A stretch of 32,093 bases of DNA from Oxalobacteraceae bacterium (GTDB taxonomy: Bacteria; Pseudomonadota; Gammaproteobacteria; Burkholderiales; Burkholderiaceae_D). Below the pieces are notes generated by a model. That model worked only from the letters and a program-made list of their open reading frames with translations. It had not been told where the DNA came from and did no database searches. The stretch's first letter is position 1, and the number at the start of each line of letters is the position of its first letter. This document shows, piece after piece, positions 25,239 to 32,093 of the stretch. Both the position numbers and the translations under genes were made by a program. Location of the stretch: the NCBI GenBank assembly GCA_947487325.1, contig CANKWG010000003.1:1-32093 (forward strand). The letters run 5' to 3'.

Positions 25239-26672
25239 TCACTTGTCGTCACCGCCTAGGTTGCCGATGCCATGCTGACGCAGTTTCACGTACAGACTTT
25301 GGCGGGACAATCCGAGGATTTCTGAGGCCGTGGCCCGGTTGTCCTGAGTGAGGATCAGGGCCGCCTCGATGCAGAGTTTTTCAATCAGGTCGGTGGTTTC
25401 ACCGACAATTTCACGCAATGGCACGCGCCCGACCAATTCGGTCAGTTGTTCGACCGAGTGAGGCATAGCGTTGCGGGTTTCGCTGCCACCGCGGCGGCCA
25501 ACATCGCGAATTGTGAAGCCCAGGGCGCCGCCGCTGCCCTGCTGGGTCACGGCGACAGCCGAAATCTCGACAGGAATCTGTCGGCCGTTTTCATTGCGTA
25601 TGGTTGTGGCAAACAGTCGGACCGAGCTGCGCTGGCGCAAATTGGCCAACAAGACATTCAAGTCAACACCTGCTCTGCCAAGCCAACGGTCCAATGATTC
25701 GCCGACAACCTGATCCGCCCGATTCATTTCTACCATCTCGGTGAATGCCCGGTTAACAGCGAGGACATCACCATCGGTATCGGTAACGACGAAGGCATCG
25801 GGTGCCTGTTCGATCACGCGTGTCACCATTTCAGCCTGAGTCGCGCTGCTATTGTCTGTCCGCATGGCCTGCTCATGCCTGACGCGGACCAACAGAACCT
25901 CTCCACCTTCTTCGTGCATGACGGAGACGGACACGGTCACGGGGTGGTTACGGATTTTGGCGACGGCCTGATCCGATTTGCCACCCCCACGCACCGTGTC
26001 CAGCAGTTTGCCGATCACGCTGCGAGAGTCATTGTCGATGCAGTCGATCATTTGCTTGCCGACCATGCGCCGCACCGTATCGCCGAACGCCTCAGCTGCC
26101 GCAGGATTGGCTTCGATGATTTTTTGCGATTTGCCGTCGACGACTAGTACGCCCTCGGAGGTGAGGTCGAACAGGATGCGGTAGCGGGATTCGAGATGGC
26201 GCAACCGCAGATAATCGCGCTCCATCGTCTGCTGCGCATTGACAAGCTGCTGCTGAATTTCAGATTGGGCGCGCAAGTCGCGACCCAGTGCAATCATGCG
26301 GCCCTTGGGACCGACCGAAACAGCGCAGAAGGAGATGGGAATGTAGGTACCGTCATCGGCAAGGACATTCACTTGTCGCCAAGTTGCGCGGTTGTCAGTA
26401 CCAGCATTGAGAAGCTTGACTATTTTGGGCCGGCTTTCCGAGGCGACGGTGTCCTGCCAGGATTTGCCGATCCAGCCATCCACGCCGCCCTTGACTGGCA
26501 GCACGTCCGCCTTTGAGGACACCTCTTCGACAATGCCCTCTCCATTGACGACCAAAACAAGGTCTGCCGCTGCTGATAAAAGCGCAACATTCGCTTCCGT
26601 GCTGAGCTCGGCGAGCGCTTGTTTCGGAGGGTTTAATTGTGTCACGTAGGGTGTGCCGACTTGTGATCGCAT
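25239..26672 (-). CDS. ppsR: Photosynthesis gene repressor PpsR/CrtJ
   Basis: PpsR represses bacteriochlorophyll, carotenoid and light-harvesting genes in oxygen or light. The 477-residue protein has an N-terminal PAS-like part (about 30-135), a Q-rich linker helix (QSEIQQQLVNAQQTMERDYLRLRHLE), two further PAS domains (ILFDLTSEGVLVVDGKSQK and APDAFVVTDTDGDVLAVNRAF), and a C-terminal Fis-type helix-turn-helix (ASEILGLSRQSLYVKLRQHG). Cys434 in EKLCIEAAL sits just before the DNA-binding helices, where the redox-active cysteine of CrtJ/PpsR lies. Neighbours aerR and bchG match the purple-bacterial order. Confidence 0.95.
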   Translation of the reverse strand: MRSQVGTPYVTQLNPPKQALAELSTEANVALLSAAADLVLVVNGEGIVEEVSSKADVLPVKGGVDGWIGKSWQDTVASESRPKIVKLLNAGTDNRATWRQVNVLADDGTYIPISFCAVSVGPKGRMIALGRDLRAQSEIQQQLVNAQQTMERDYLRLRHLESRYRILFDLTSEGVLVVDGKSQKIIEANPAAAEAFGDTVRRMVGKQMIDCIDNDSRSVIGKLLDTVRGGGKSDQAVAKIRNHPVTVSVSVMHEEGGEVLLVRVRHEQAMRTDNSSATQAEMVTRVIEQAPDAFVVTDTDGDVLAVNRAFTEMVEMNRADQVVGESLDRWLGRAGVDLNVLLANLRQRSSVRLFATTIRNENGRQIPVEISAVAVTQQGSGGALGFTIRDVGRRGGSETRNAMPHSVEQLTELVGRVPLREIVGETTDLIEKLCIEAALILTQDNRATASEILGLSRQSLYVKLRQHGIGNLGGDDK

Positions 26673-26712
26673 GGATTAAAAGGCCGGACCCGCAGAAGCG
26701 GCGCGAACGGAA

Positions 26713-26718
26713 ATTATA
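26713..26718 (-). promoter_or_regulatory. Candidate -10 element for ppsR
   Basis: A consensus TATAAT on the minus strand about 40 bases before the ppsR ATG, within the 108 bp aerR-ppsR gap. The best -35-like hexamer (TTGCGT, 26738-26743) is 19 bases away, so only the -10 is offered. It suggests ppsR can be expressed independently of aerR. Confidence 0.35.
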
Positions 26719-26780
26719 CTAACCAGTCACATTATGTACGCAATTAGATGTACTTTCAAGTAAAGTGACACACACCTGCG

Positions 26781-27635
26781 TCAATTAATCCTCACATCTT
26801 GTTGCTGTTGTATTAGTTGAACAGCAAGTTGGAGGGCGGCTTCGGCATCTGCAGAGTAGCCATCGGCCCCAACGGTTGACGCCAAGTCGGGTTGATGGAG
26901 GAAAGCCGGCCCGCCGACCATGACCGAGAGCCGGGGATTGCTGGAGGTTTTGCGAGCGACTCGTATGGCTTTTGTCAGTGCGGGTAGTTCATTATCTGAG
27001 CCAACCGACAAGGCCAGCACATCAAACCAGTACGCTGATAACGCATCCTGCACTTCGCTCGGCTTGGGTGAGGGGATGGACAAAACGGTCCAGCCTTCTC
27101 GACGGAAAAATTCCGACAGCATTGACAAGCCAAAGGTATGTTGTTGCCCCGGCAGGGTCGCCATCAGGATTCGACGCTCCGACGCCATTGCCGTTTTTGT
27201 ACTTTTCGCATTGCTTTGAAAAGCGGGACTCGCCTCATGAAGCAGGGTTTGCAGCCGCCATAAGCAAAGGGTGACCTCCGAGAATGTACAGCTGTCGGCA
27301 TTCCACCATTCGCCCACATAGTTCGCCGCCGGGGCGAACAGACTAAGATAAACCTTATCCATTGTGACGCCACGGGCCAAGATGTCGGCCACGCTAGCGC
27401 GGGCATCGGGCATGCGGTTTTCTAGCAGTGCTTGGCAAAAATCTGCAATATCGCTTGCAAGAACCGCGGGCGTGTCCTGAGACTGTGGGCGCTGCTCTTG
27501 GTGGGCCATCATTAATCGGGGGATGATTTCCGCCTCCAGTAGCGGAAGCAACCGCGATTCGCTTGCCAATTCATCTAGTGTTCCTGGGCTTTGGCCAATG
27601 TCATCACTGCAATGGCCGGTTGTACCTTCGTCCAT
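26781..27635 (-). CDS. aerR: AerR/PpaA, B12-binding antirepressor of PpsR
   Basis: AerR/PpaA binds cobalamin through a B12-binding (SCHIC-type) domain and modifies CrtJ/PpsR binding according to light. The 284-residue protein has a helical N-terminal half with YVGEWWNADSCTFSEVTL (about 106-123), the conserved cobalamin-domain entry, then a Rossmann-like half (ILMATLPGQQHTFGLSMLSEFF, with His166 as candidate cobalt ligand). VMVGGPAF and VGADGYSADAEAAL follow near the end. CAGGAG lies 6 bases before the ATG. It is upstream of ppsR on the same strand and divergent from bchF, the standard position. Confidence 0.92.
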   Translation of the reverse strand: MDEGTTGHCSDDIGQSPGTLDELASESRLLPLLEAEIIPRLMMAHQEQRPQSQDTPAVLASDIADFCQALLENRMPDARASVADILARGVTMDKVYLSLFAPAANYVGEWWNADSCTFSEVTLCLWRLQTLLHEASPAFQSNAKSTKTAMASERRILMATLPGQQHTFGLSMLSEFFRREGWTVLSIPSPKPSEVQDALSAYWFDVLALSVGSDNELPALTKAIRVARKTSSNPRLSVMVGGPAFLHQPDLASTVGADGYSADAEAALQLAVQLIQQQQDVRIN

Positions 27636-27712
27636 TTTTGTCTCCTGCTTCGCGGATGAGTCCGGTCGTCACTGACGCGTTGTCCGCGCCTGTCAGCCCG
27701 GAGCCATCACTA

Positions 27713-27729
27713 CCCCCCCCATGCGGGGT
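27713..27729. repeat. C8 tract and small GC hairpin near aerR
   Basis: A run of eight C (27713-27720) is followed by ATGC and GGGG (27725-27728), so the last CCCC can pair with GGGG. A second seven-C run lies at 27890-27896 in the probable bchF leader. Such tracts can slip during replication. They stand out from the surrounding sequence, but no function is shown. Confidence 0.4.
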
Positions 27730-27746
27730 GGCCAATAAAACAAGTT

Positions 27747-27778
27747 TTCCGCGGCAGTTGTGCCTTTTGCCCGCGGAA
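27747..27778. repeat. GC-rich inverted repeat upstream of bchF/aerR
   Basis: TTCCGCGG (27747-27754) and CCGCGGAA (27771-27778) form a perfect 8 bp inverted repeat with a 16-base centre; inner bases (CA...TGC) can extend it with a bulge. It lies in the transcribed leader of aerR if the promoter at 27804-27832 is right. It could be a leader hairpin or a protein site; there is no T-run to make it a standard terminator. Confidence 0.4.
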
Positions 27779-27803
27779 TTCCCTGTGTCAACGCGCCACC
27801 CGA

Positions 27804-27832
27804 AAAATGAGCTATCCGGGCACTTATGTCAA
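27804..27832 (-). promoter_or_regulatory. Candidate divergent aerR promoter
   Basis: On the minus strand TTGACA (27827-27832) is followed, after 17 bases, by the weak -10 CATTTT (27804-27809). It would give a leader of about 160 bases before aerR, containing the GC-rich hairpin. A second TTGACA lies at 27786-27791. The consensus -35 and its symmetry with the bchF promoter are the main support. Confidence 0.3.
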
Positions 27833-27852
27833 GTTTAATTCGTAACTAATTG

Positions 27853-27881
27853 TTGACAGACTTGCGAGTCACCCCTACATT
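27853..27881 (+). promoter_or_regulatory. bchF operon promoter
   Basis: TTGACA (27853-27858), a 17-base spacer and TACATT (27876-27881) make a good sigma-70 promoter. The predicted start is near 27888, about 30 bases before the bchF ATG, and the leader shows no Shine-Dalgarno sequence. The -35 is the right arm of TGTCAA-N20-TTGACA (27827-27858), whose halves match PpsR half-sites but with wider spacing than the canonical operator. Confidence 0.6.
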
Positions 27882-27917
27882 GCATCTCACCCCCCCTTCC
27901 GGGTCAAGACGCCGAAC

Positions 27918-28424
27918 ATGCAAAACCCACTTCAATCAGACTGCCAGAATCGGGCGCTTTATACCGCCGACGAACGGATTCGCCGAGACACAACTCGCTG
28001 GACGCTGGTGCAGGGCGTGCTCGCGCCGGTGCAGTTCATCGTCTTTCTGATAAGTGCGGTTCTGGTTGTGCGGTACCTCCAGACTGGTGAGGGTGAGATG
28101 GCAGCCACCGTATCCATCGTGATTAAGACGCTGCTCCTCTACACCATCATGATCACAGGGTGCATCTGGGAAAAAGTCGTGTTCGACTGCTATCTGTTTG
28201 CGCCAAGTTTTTTTTGGGAAGACGCGTTCAGCATGATGGTGCTTGCGCTGCACACCTTGTATCTCATTTCTCTCTTCACGGGCAATTTGCCCGTGCGTGA
28301 ACAAATGGTGCTGGCCCTTATTGCTTATGCCACCTACGCAATCAATGCGATGCAATTCATTCTGAAGTTGCGCTCTGCGCGACTGCAGGCCGCGAAACAA
28401 ATGACTCAGCAGGTGGCCGCATGA
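27918..28424 (+). CDS. bchF: 3-vinyl bacteriochlorophyllide hydratase
   Basis: BchF hydrates the C3 vinyl group of (bacterio)chlorophyllide to hydroxyethyl on the way to bacteriochlorophyll a. The 168-residue membrane protein carries the family signature YTADERIRRDTTRWTLVQGVLAP near the N-terminus, about four hydrophobic helices, IWEKVVFDCYLFAPSFFWED in the middle and a basic C-terminal helix. No Shine-Dalgarno sequence precedes the ATG. It is the first gene of the plus-strand bch operon, and its stop overlaps the bchN start by 4 bases (28421-28424), so translation is coupled. Confidence 0.95.
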   Translation: MQNPLQSDCQNRALYTADERIRRDTTRWTLVQGVLAPVQFIVFLISAVLVVRYLQTGEGEMAATVSIVIKTLLLYTIMITGCIWEKVVFDCYLFAPSFFWEDAFSMMVLALHTLYLISLFTGNLPVREQMVLALIAYATYAINAMQFILKLRSARLQAAKQMTQQVAA

Positions 28425-29722
28425 ATGCAGCAATCCCAATAAGATTAGACGATGGGTGTGTCGATTCACCTGTGCTGCGTGAACGTGGTCAGCGCGAAGT
28501 ATTTTGCGGACTGACGGGCATCATCTGGATGCACCGAAAGATACAGGATGCATTTTTTCTCGTTGTCGGATCACGCACCTGTGCGCACCTGATTCAATCC
28601 GCCGCGGGCGTGATGATTTTCGCCGAGCCGCGATTTGCCACTGCCATCATCGATGAACGCGATCTCGCTGGTATCGCTGATGCCAATGAAGAACTGGATC
28701 GTGTTGTGCGTCGCCTGCTGGAGCGTCGCCCCGATATCAAGATGCTTTTCCTCGTCGGATCCTGCCCGTCGGAGGTCATCAAGCTTGATCTTTCGCGCGC
28801 AGCAGCTAGGCTCTCGCAAGAATTCTTGCCGAATGTGCGCATCCTGAACTACTCGGGCAGCGGCATCGAAACCACGTTCACCCAGGGTGAAGATGCCTGC
28901 CTCGCGTCGATGGTGCCACTACTTCCTGTGACGAATGCTGCAGCCCCGACCTCCCTGATGATCGTCGGTTGTTTGCCCGATGTCGTCGAGGATCAGTTTG
29001 CCCGTCATTTCAAAGCCTTGGGTATTGATCAGGTGCAGTTTTTCCCGCCGCGTAACTCACGTGCGCTGCCAGCCATTGGCCCCAACACACGCTATCTGTT
29101 AGCGCAACCTTTTCTGACCGATACAGCGCGCGCGCTGGAATCGCGCGGCGCATCGCATCTGCCGGCACCTTTTCCATTTGGCGTCGAAGGCACCACCGAA
29201 TGGTTACGCGCCGCAGCCGAAGTTTTTGGTGTGAGCAGCGAAGTCTTCGAAAGTGTCACGGCGCCTTCGCGTGAACGTGCACAGCGCGCACTCGAGCGTC
29301 ATCGCACGCAATTGCAAGGCAAACGCATTTTCTTTTTCCCGGATTCGCAGCTCGAAATTCCGCTTGCCCGCTTCCTCGCACGCGAGCTTGGCATGCAGCT
29401 TACCGAAGTTGGAACCCCCTATTTGCATCGCGACCACATGAAGCGAGAGCTCATGTTGCTGCCGAAGGAAACTCAGCTCTCGGAGGGGCAGGATGTCGAG
29501 AAGCAGCTTGACCGCTGCCGTGCCGCTGCCCCCGACATCGTGGTGTGCGGACTGGGTCTGGCCAATCCATTGGAGGCAGAAGGGTTCACCACCAAGTGGG
29601 CCATTGAGCTCGTCTTTTCGCCCGTGCATGGTTACGAACAGAGCGCCGACTTGGCCGAATTGTTCGCACGCCCCCTGATACGTCGACAAAAGATCGCCGC
29701 AAAGGAGCTCGCATGCAACTGA
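28421..29722 (+). CDS. bchN: Dark-operative protochlorophyllide reductase subunit N
   Basis: BchN and BchB form the catalytic NB component of the nitrogenase-like enzyme that reduces protochlorophyllide without light. The 433-residue protein shows the cysteines that hold the [4Fe-4S] cluster: Cys29 (VFCGLTG), Cys54 (GSRTCAHL) and Cys115 (VGSCPSEV). The fourth ligand comes from Asp36 of BchB. The overall layout, with PFGVEGTTEWL and KRIFFFPDSQLE in the C-terminal half, matches the family. It overlaps bchF by 4 bases and bchB by 10, so all three are translated in step. Confidence 0.97.
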   Translation: MNAAIPIRLDDGCVDSPVLRERGQREVFCGLTGIIWMHRKIQDAFFLVVGSRTCAHLIQSAAGVMIFAEPRFATAIIDERDLAGIADANEELDRVVRRLLERRPDIKMLFLVGSCPSEVIKLDLSRAAARLSQEFLPNVRILNYSGSGIETTFTQGEDACLASMVPLLPVTNAAAPTSLMIVGCLPDVVEDQFARHFKALGIDQVQFFPPRNSRALPAIGPNTRYLLAQPFLTDTARALESRGASHLPAPFPFGVEGTTEWLRAAAEVFGVSSEVFESVTAPSRERAQRALERHRTQLQGKRIFFFPDSQLEIPLARFLARELGMQLTEVGTPYLHRDHMKRELMLLPKETQLSEGQDVEKQLDRCRAAAPDIVVCGLGLANPLEAEGFTTKWAIELVFSPVHGYEQSADLAELFARPLIRRQKIAAKELACN

Positions 29723-31290
29723 CGCTATGGACCTACGAAGGCCCACCGCACGTGGGTGCCATGCGCATAGCGACGGCCATGGAAAAGGTGCACTACGTAT
29801 TACATGCGCCGCAGGGTGACACGTACGCTGACCTGCTGTTTACGATGATCGAGCGCCTACCCAAGCGCCCGCCGGTGACTTACACCACTTTTCAAGCGCG
29901 TGATTTGGGTTCGGACACCGCCGAGCTGTTCAAAAATGCAGCGCGCGAAGCTTATGAGCGGTTCGCACCGGAAGCAATGATGGTGGGCGCCTCCTGCACC
30001 GCCGAGCTGATTCAGGACGACCCCGGCGGCCTTGCTAGAGCGCTCAATCTGCCGATACCCGTTGTGCCGCTGGAATTGCCTTCGTATCAGAAAAAAGAAA
30101 ACTGGGGCGCAGCCGAAACTTTTTATCAGATGGTTCGCCATCTTGCGAAGCCGCGTACAACGTTTAGCGAAGCTGGCCAACCGCCTAGTTGCAACATTCT
30201 CGGGCCTACCGCACTCGGTTTTCGTCATCGTGATGACCTGCGCGAAATCACCGCGCTGCTCACGCGCATGGGCATTACCATCAACGTCGTTGCTCCGCTA
30301 GGCGCGACGCCCGCCGATCTGGCGCGGCTCGCTGATGCCGACTTTAATGTTGTGCTGTATCCAGAAACCGCTATGCAGGCAGCTACCTGGATGCAAAAAA
30401 ATCTCGGACTCCCTTCGACCAAAACCATTCCTATTGGTGCACAGGCGACGCGCGAGTTCATTGCCGAAGTCGCGCAACTCGCAGGCATTGATGTCGACCC
30501 TGCGCTGGAAGATGCAGCCTCACGTGCACCTTGGTATGCGCGTTCCGTAGATTCCACTTACCTCACCGGCAAACGCGTGTTTGTATTCGGTGATGCCTCG
30601 CACGCGATCGCCGCTGCACGCGTGGCAGCCGAAGAGTTGGGCTTTGAAGTGGTTGGTCTCGGAACCTACAGTCGTGAATTCGCGCGCGAGATTCGTGAAG
30701 CAGCCAAAAAATATGGCATTGAGCCGTTGATTACTGACGATTACCTCGAAGTCGAAGCACGTGTCGCGGAGCTTTCTCCCGAGTTGGTGCTGGGTACGCA
30801 AATGGAACGCCATATTGCCAAGCGACTCGGCCTGCCTTGTGCCGTGATTTCCGCGCCGGTGCACGTACAGGATTTCCCCGCGCGCTACTCACCGCAGATG
30901 GGTTTTGAAGGCGCCAACGTACTCTTCGATACTTGGGTTCATCCGCTGATGATGGGCCTAGAAGAACACTTGCTTGGCATGTTCAAGGATGACTTCGAAT
31001 TCCACGACGGTGCGTCGCCGTCACATCTCGGCAAGGGTGGTGCGCCGCGTGCAATGCCGCTGCAGGCTGATGCCATCGTTTCTCCACAAGTTGCGCGTGA
31101 GACCGACCCGGCGAATTCCGGCGAAATGCATCCTGCCTGGGCGCCCGATGCAGAGAAAGAGCTTTCCAAGATTCCGTTTTTTGTACGTGGTAAGGCAAGA
31201 CGCAACACAGAGCGCTATGCCAAAGATCATGGGGTACCGACCATCACATTGGACACCTTGTATGACGCGAAAGCCCACTATGGCCGCTGA
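29713..31290 (+). CDS. bchB: Dark-operative protochlorophyllide reductase subunit B
   Basis: BchB pairs with BchN; together they bind protochlorophyllide and receive electrons from the BchL iron protein. The 525-residue protein has the opening LTLWTYEGPPHVGAMRIATAM and Asp36 in HAPQGDTYAD, the unusual aspartate ligand of the NB cluster. It also shows VGASCTAELIQDDPGG, QMERHIAKRLGLPCAVISAPVHVQDFPARYSPQMGFEGAN, and the C-terminal BchB-specific domain (WAPDAEKELSKIPFFVRGKARRNTERYAKDHG). It overlaps bchN by 10 bases. The frame of the bchH remnant begins 11 bases before its stop. Confidence 0.97.
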   Translation: MQLTLWTYEGPPHVGAMRIATAMEKVHYVLHAPQGDTYADLLFTMIERLPKRPPVTYTTFQARDLGSDTAELFKNAAREAYERFAPEAMMVGASCTAELIQDDPGGLARALNLPIPVVPLELPSYQKKENWGAAETFYQMVRHLAKPRTTFSEAGQPPSCNILGPTALGFRHRDDLREITALLTRMGITINVVAPLGATPADLARLADADFNVVLYPETAMQAATWMQKNLGLPSTKTIPIGAQATREFIAEVAQLAGIDVDPALEDAASRAPWYARSVDSTYLTGKRVFVFGDASHAIAAARVAAEELGFEVVGLGTYSREFAREIREAAKKYGIEPLITDDYLEVEARVAELSPELVLGTQMERHIAKRLGLPCAVISAPVHVQDFPARYSPQMGFEGANVLFDTWVHPLMMGLEEHLLGMFKDDFEFHDGASPSHLGKGGAPRAMPLQADAIVSPQVARETDPANSGEMHPAWAPDAEKELSKIPFFVRGKARRNTERYAKDHGVPTITLDTLYDAKAHYGR

Positions 31291-31495
31291 CCCATCACAG
31301 AGGTACGTAGTTATCAGCAACGCAAACAGATTTTTTTGAGATCCGGAAATGCGGCCACCACTTAATGGTCGCTTGATGGAGACGAACGAAAGCCTTTACT
31401 AGACACCGGACCACAACACGCTAAACGCTATGCGTTGCGCGGGTGACGAAATTGAACACCGGCTTGCAGGTATCACCGAAGGAGTAAATCAATGA
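31280..31495 (+). pseudogene. bchH: Deleted remnant of bchH between bchB and bchL
   Basis: One frame from an ATG at 31280 (overlapping the bchB end) to a TGA at 31493-31495 (overlapping the bchL ATG) holds 72 codons with two internal stops, TGA 31337-31339 and TAG 31400-31402. The 5' part, MAADPSQRYVVIS, could be the start of BchH. The 3' part reads DPEMR, then GRLMETNESLY, then TPDHNTLNAMRCAGDEIEH followed by RLAGI, which matches the C-terminal end of magnesium-chelatase H subunits as I remember it (EMR..L, RLLEAxER, AGDELEDRLEGI). Intact BchH has about 1,200 residues, so nearly all of it is missing. The overlaps with both neighbours match the coupling in the rest of the operon. The family match is from memory and should be checked. 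Confidence 0.75.
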
Positions 31496-32093
31496 ATGTA
31501 GCGACAGTTCCTGTTTCGGAAATCAAACGCGGACGTGCCGATGGCGAGGGTAGCGTTCAGGTGCAGTTGGACCCGAGCGTCAAGATCGGTAATGCCAAAG
31601 TCTTTGCCATCTATGGCAAAGGCGGTATCGGCAAAAGCACGACGTCATCGAACTTGTCGGTCGCTTTCTCCAAACTGGGTAAGCGAGTGCTGCAAATCGG
31701 ATGTGATCCGAAACACGACTCCACTTTCACGCTGACCAAAAAGCTGGTGCCAACAGTCATCGATATTTTGGAGACCGTGGATTTTCATAGCGAAGAGCTG
31801 CGCGTCGAAGATTTTGTTTTCGAAGGCTACAACGGTGTGATGTGCGTGGAGGCTGGTGGCCCCCCGGCTGGCACCGGTTGCGGCGGCTATGTTGTTGGTC
31901 AGACCGTCAAGCTGCTCAAAGAGCATCATCTGCTGGATGAAACCGATGTCGTGATTTTCGACGTACTCGGTGATGTGGTGTGTGGTGGTTTTGCAGCACC
32001 GCTGCAGCATGCCGATCGCGCGTTGATCGTCACTGCGAACGACTTTGATTCCATTTTTGCGATGAACCGCATCGTGCAGGCGATTGCGGCGAA
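31492..32093 (+). CDS. bchL: Dark-operative protochlorophyllide reductase iron protein (partial)
   Basis: BchL is the NifH-like homodimeric ATPase that passes electrons to BchNB. The first 200 residues are present: a short N-terminal extension, P-loop YGKGGIGKST (about 41-50), switch region IGCDPKHDST, and the two cysteines that bridge the dimer's [4Fe-4S] cluster, Cys130 (PAGTGCGGY) and Cys164 (GDVVCGGF). GGAG lies 7 bases before the ATG, so it can be translated without the lost bchH. The gene continues past the window end; bchM would normally follow. Confidence 0.97.
   Translation, partial: MNVATVPVSEIKRGRADGEGSVQVQLDPSVKIGNAKVFAIYGKGGIGKSTTSSNLSVAFSKLGKRVLQIGCDPKHDSTFTLTKKLVPTVIDILETVDFHSEELRVEDFVFEGYNGVMCVEAGGPPAGTGCGGYVVGQTVKLLKEHHLLDETDVVIFDVLGDVVCGGFAAPLQHADRALIVTANDFDSIFAMNRIVQAIAA

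Noticed and set aside
1..32093. CRISPR arrays, insertion sequences or phage genes
   Set aside because: I saw no regularly spaced repeats, transposase motifs or integrase genes on either strand.

Overview
The window looks like a chromosomal segment of a purple (bacteriochlorophyll-containing) betaproteobacterium, probably Burkholderiales-like. It carries the tail of hemE followed by priA, a rep/DUF2256/slyX/DUF2288 housekeeping block, a cytochrome c5, a complete red-type (form IC) RubisCO and Calvin-cycle operon, and one flank of a photosynthesis gene cluster. Taxonomy is inferred from gene order and protein character only; no search was run.

Layout. (1) 1-966: the last codons of hemE, then about 850 bp without a credible gene. 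This stretch holds several DnaA-box-like 9-mers, an exact IHF-consensus match and AT-rich patches, and is a candidate replication origin. (2) 967-7382: priA, a DUF1857 gene on the opposite strand, rep, DUF2256, slyX, DUF2288 and a YdcF-like gene, closed by a strong hairpin at 7433-7469. (3) 7489-10572: mostly minus-strand genes (membrane-anchored cytochrome c5, secreted metallophosphoesterase, an unrecognised exported protein built of three repeats) plus a tRNA-Arg(CCG). (4) 10617-21211: cbbR divergent from cbbLSXFPTZAY. (5) 21227-27635, minus strand: aerR/ppaA, ppsR, then bchG-bch2-bchP-tspO. (6) 27918 to the end, plus strand: bchF-bchN-bchB-(bchH remnant)-bchL; bchL runs off the window.

How the genes work together. 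CbbR probably senses metabolic state and switches on the Calvin operon through paired TNA-N7-TNA sites upstream of cbbL. CbbX, CbbZ and CbbY keep RubisCO working by reactivation, phosphoglycolate removal and removal of misfire sugar phosphates. AerR (B12-binding) and PpsR (redox/PAS repressor) sit between two bacteriochlorophyll operons, and a canonical PpsR palindrome lies directly before bchG. BchN/B/L form the dark-operative protochlorophyllide reductase, BchF hydrates the vinyl side chain, and BchG/BchP attach and reduce the tail. TspO may link tetrapyrrole level to PpsR control.

The most unusual signal is between bchB and bchL. The large bchH gene (magnesium chelatase H subunit), normally found here in bchFNBHLM operons, is replaced by a single reading frame of 72 codons with two internal stops. 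Its 3' part reads like the C-terminal end of BchH and its stop overlaps the bchL start, so this appears to be a deletion scar of bchH. The organism would need a bchH copy elsewhere to make bacteriochlorophyll.
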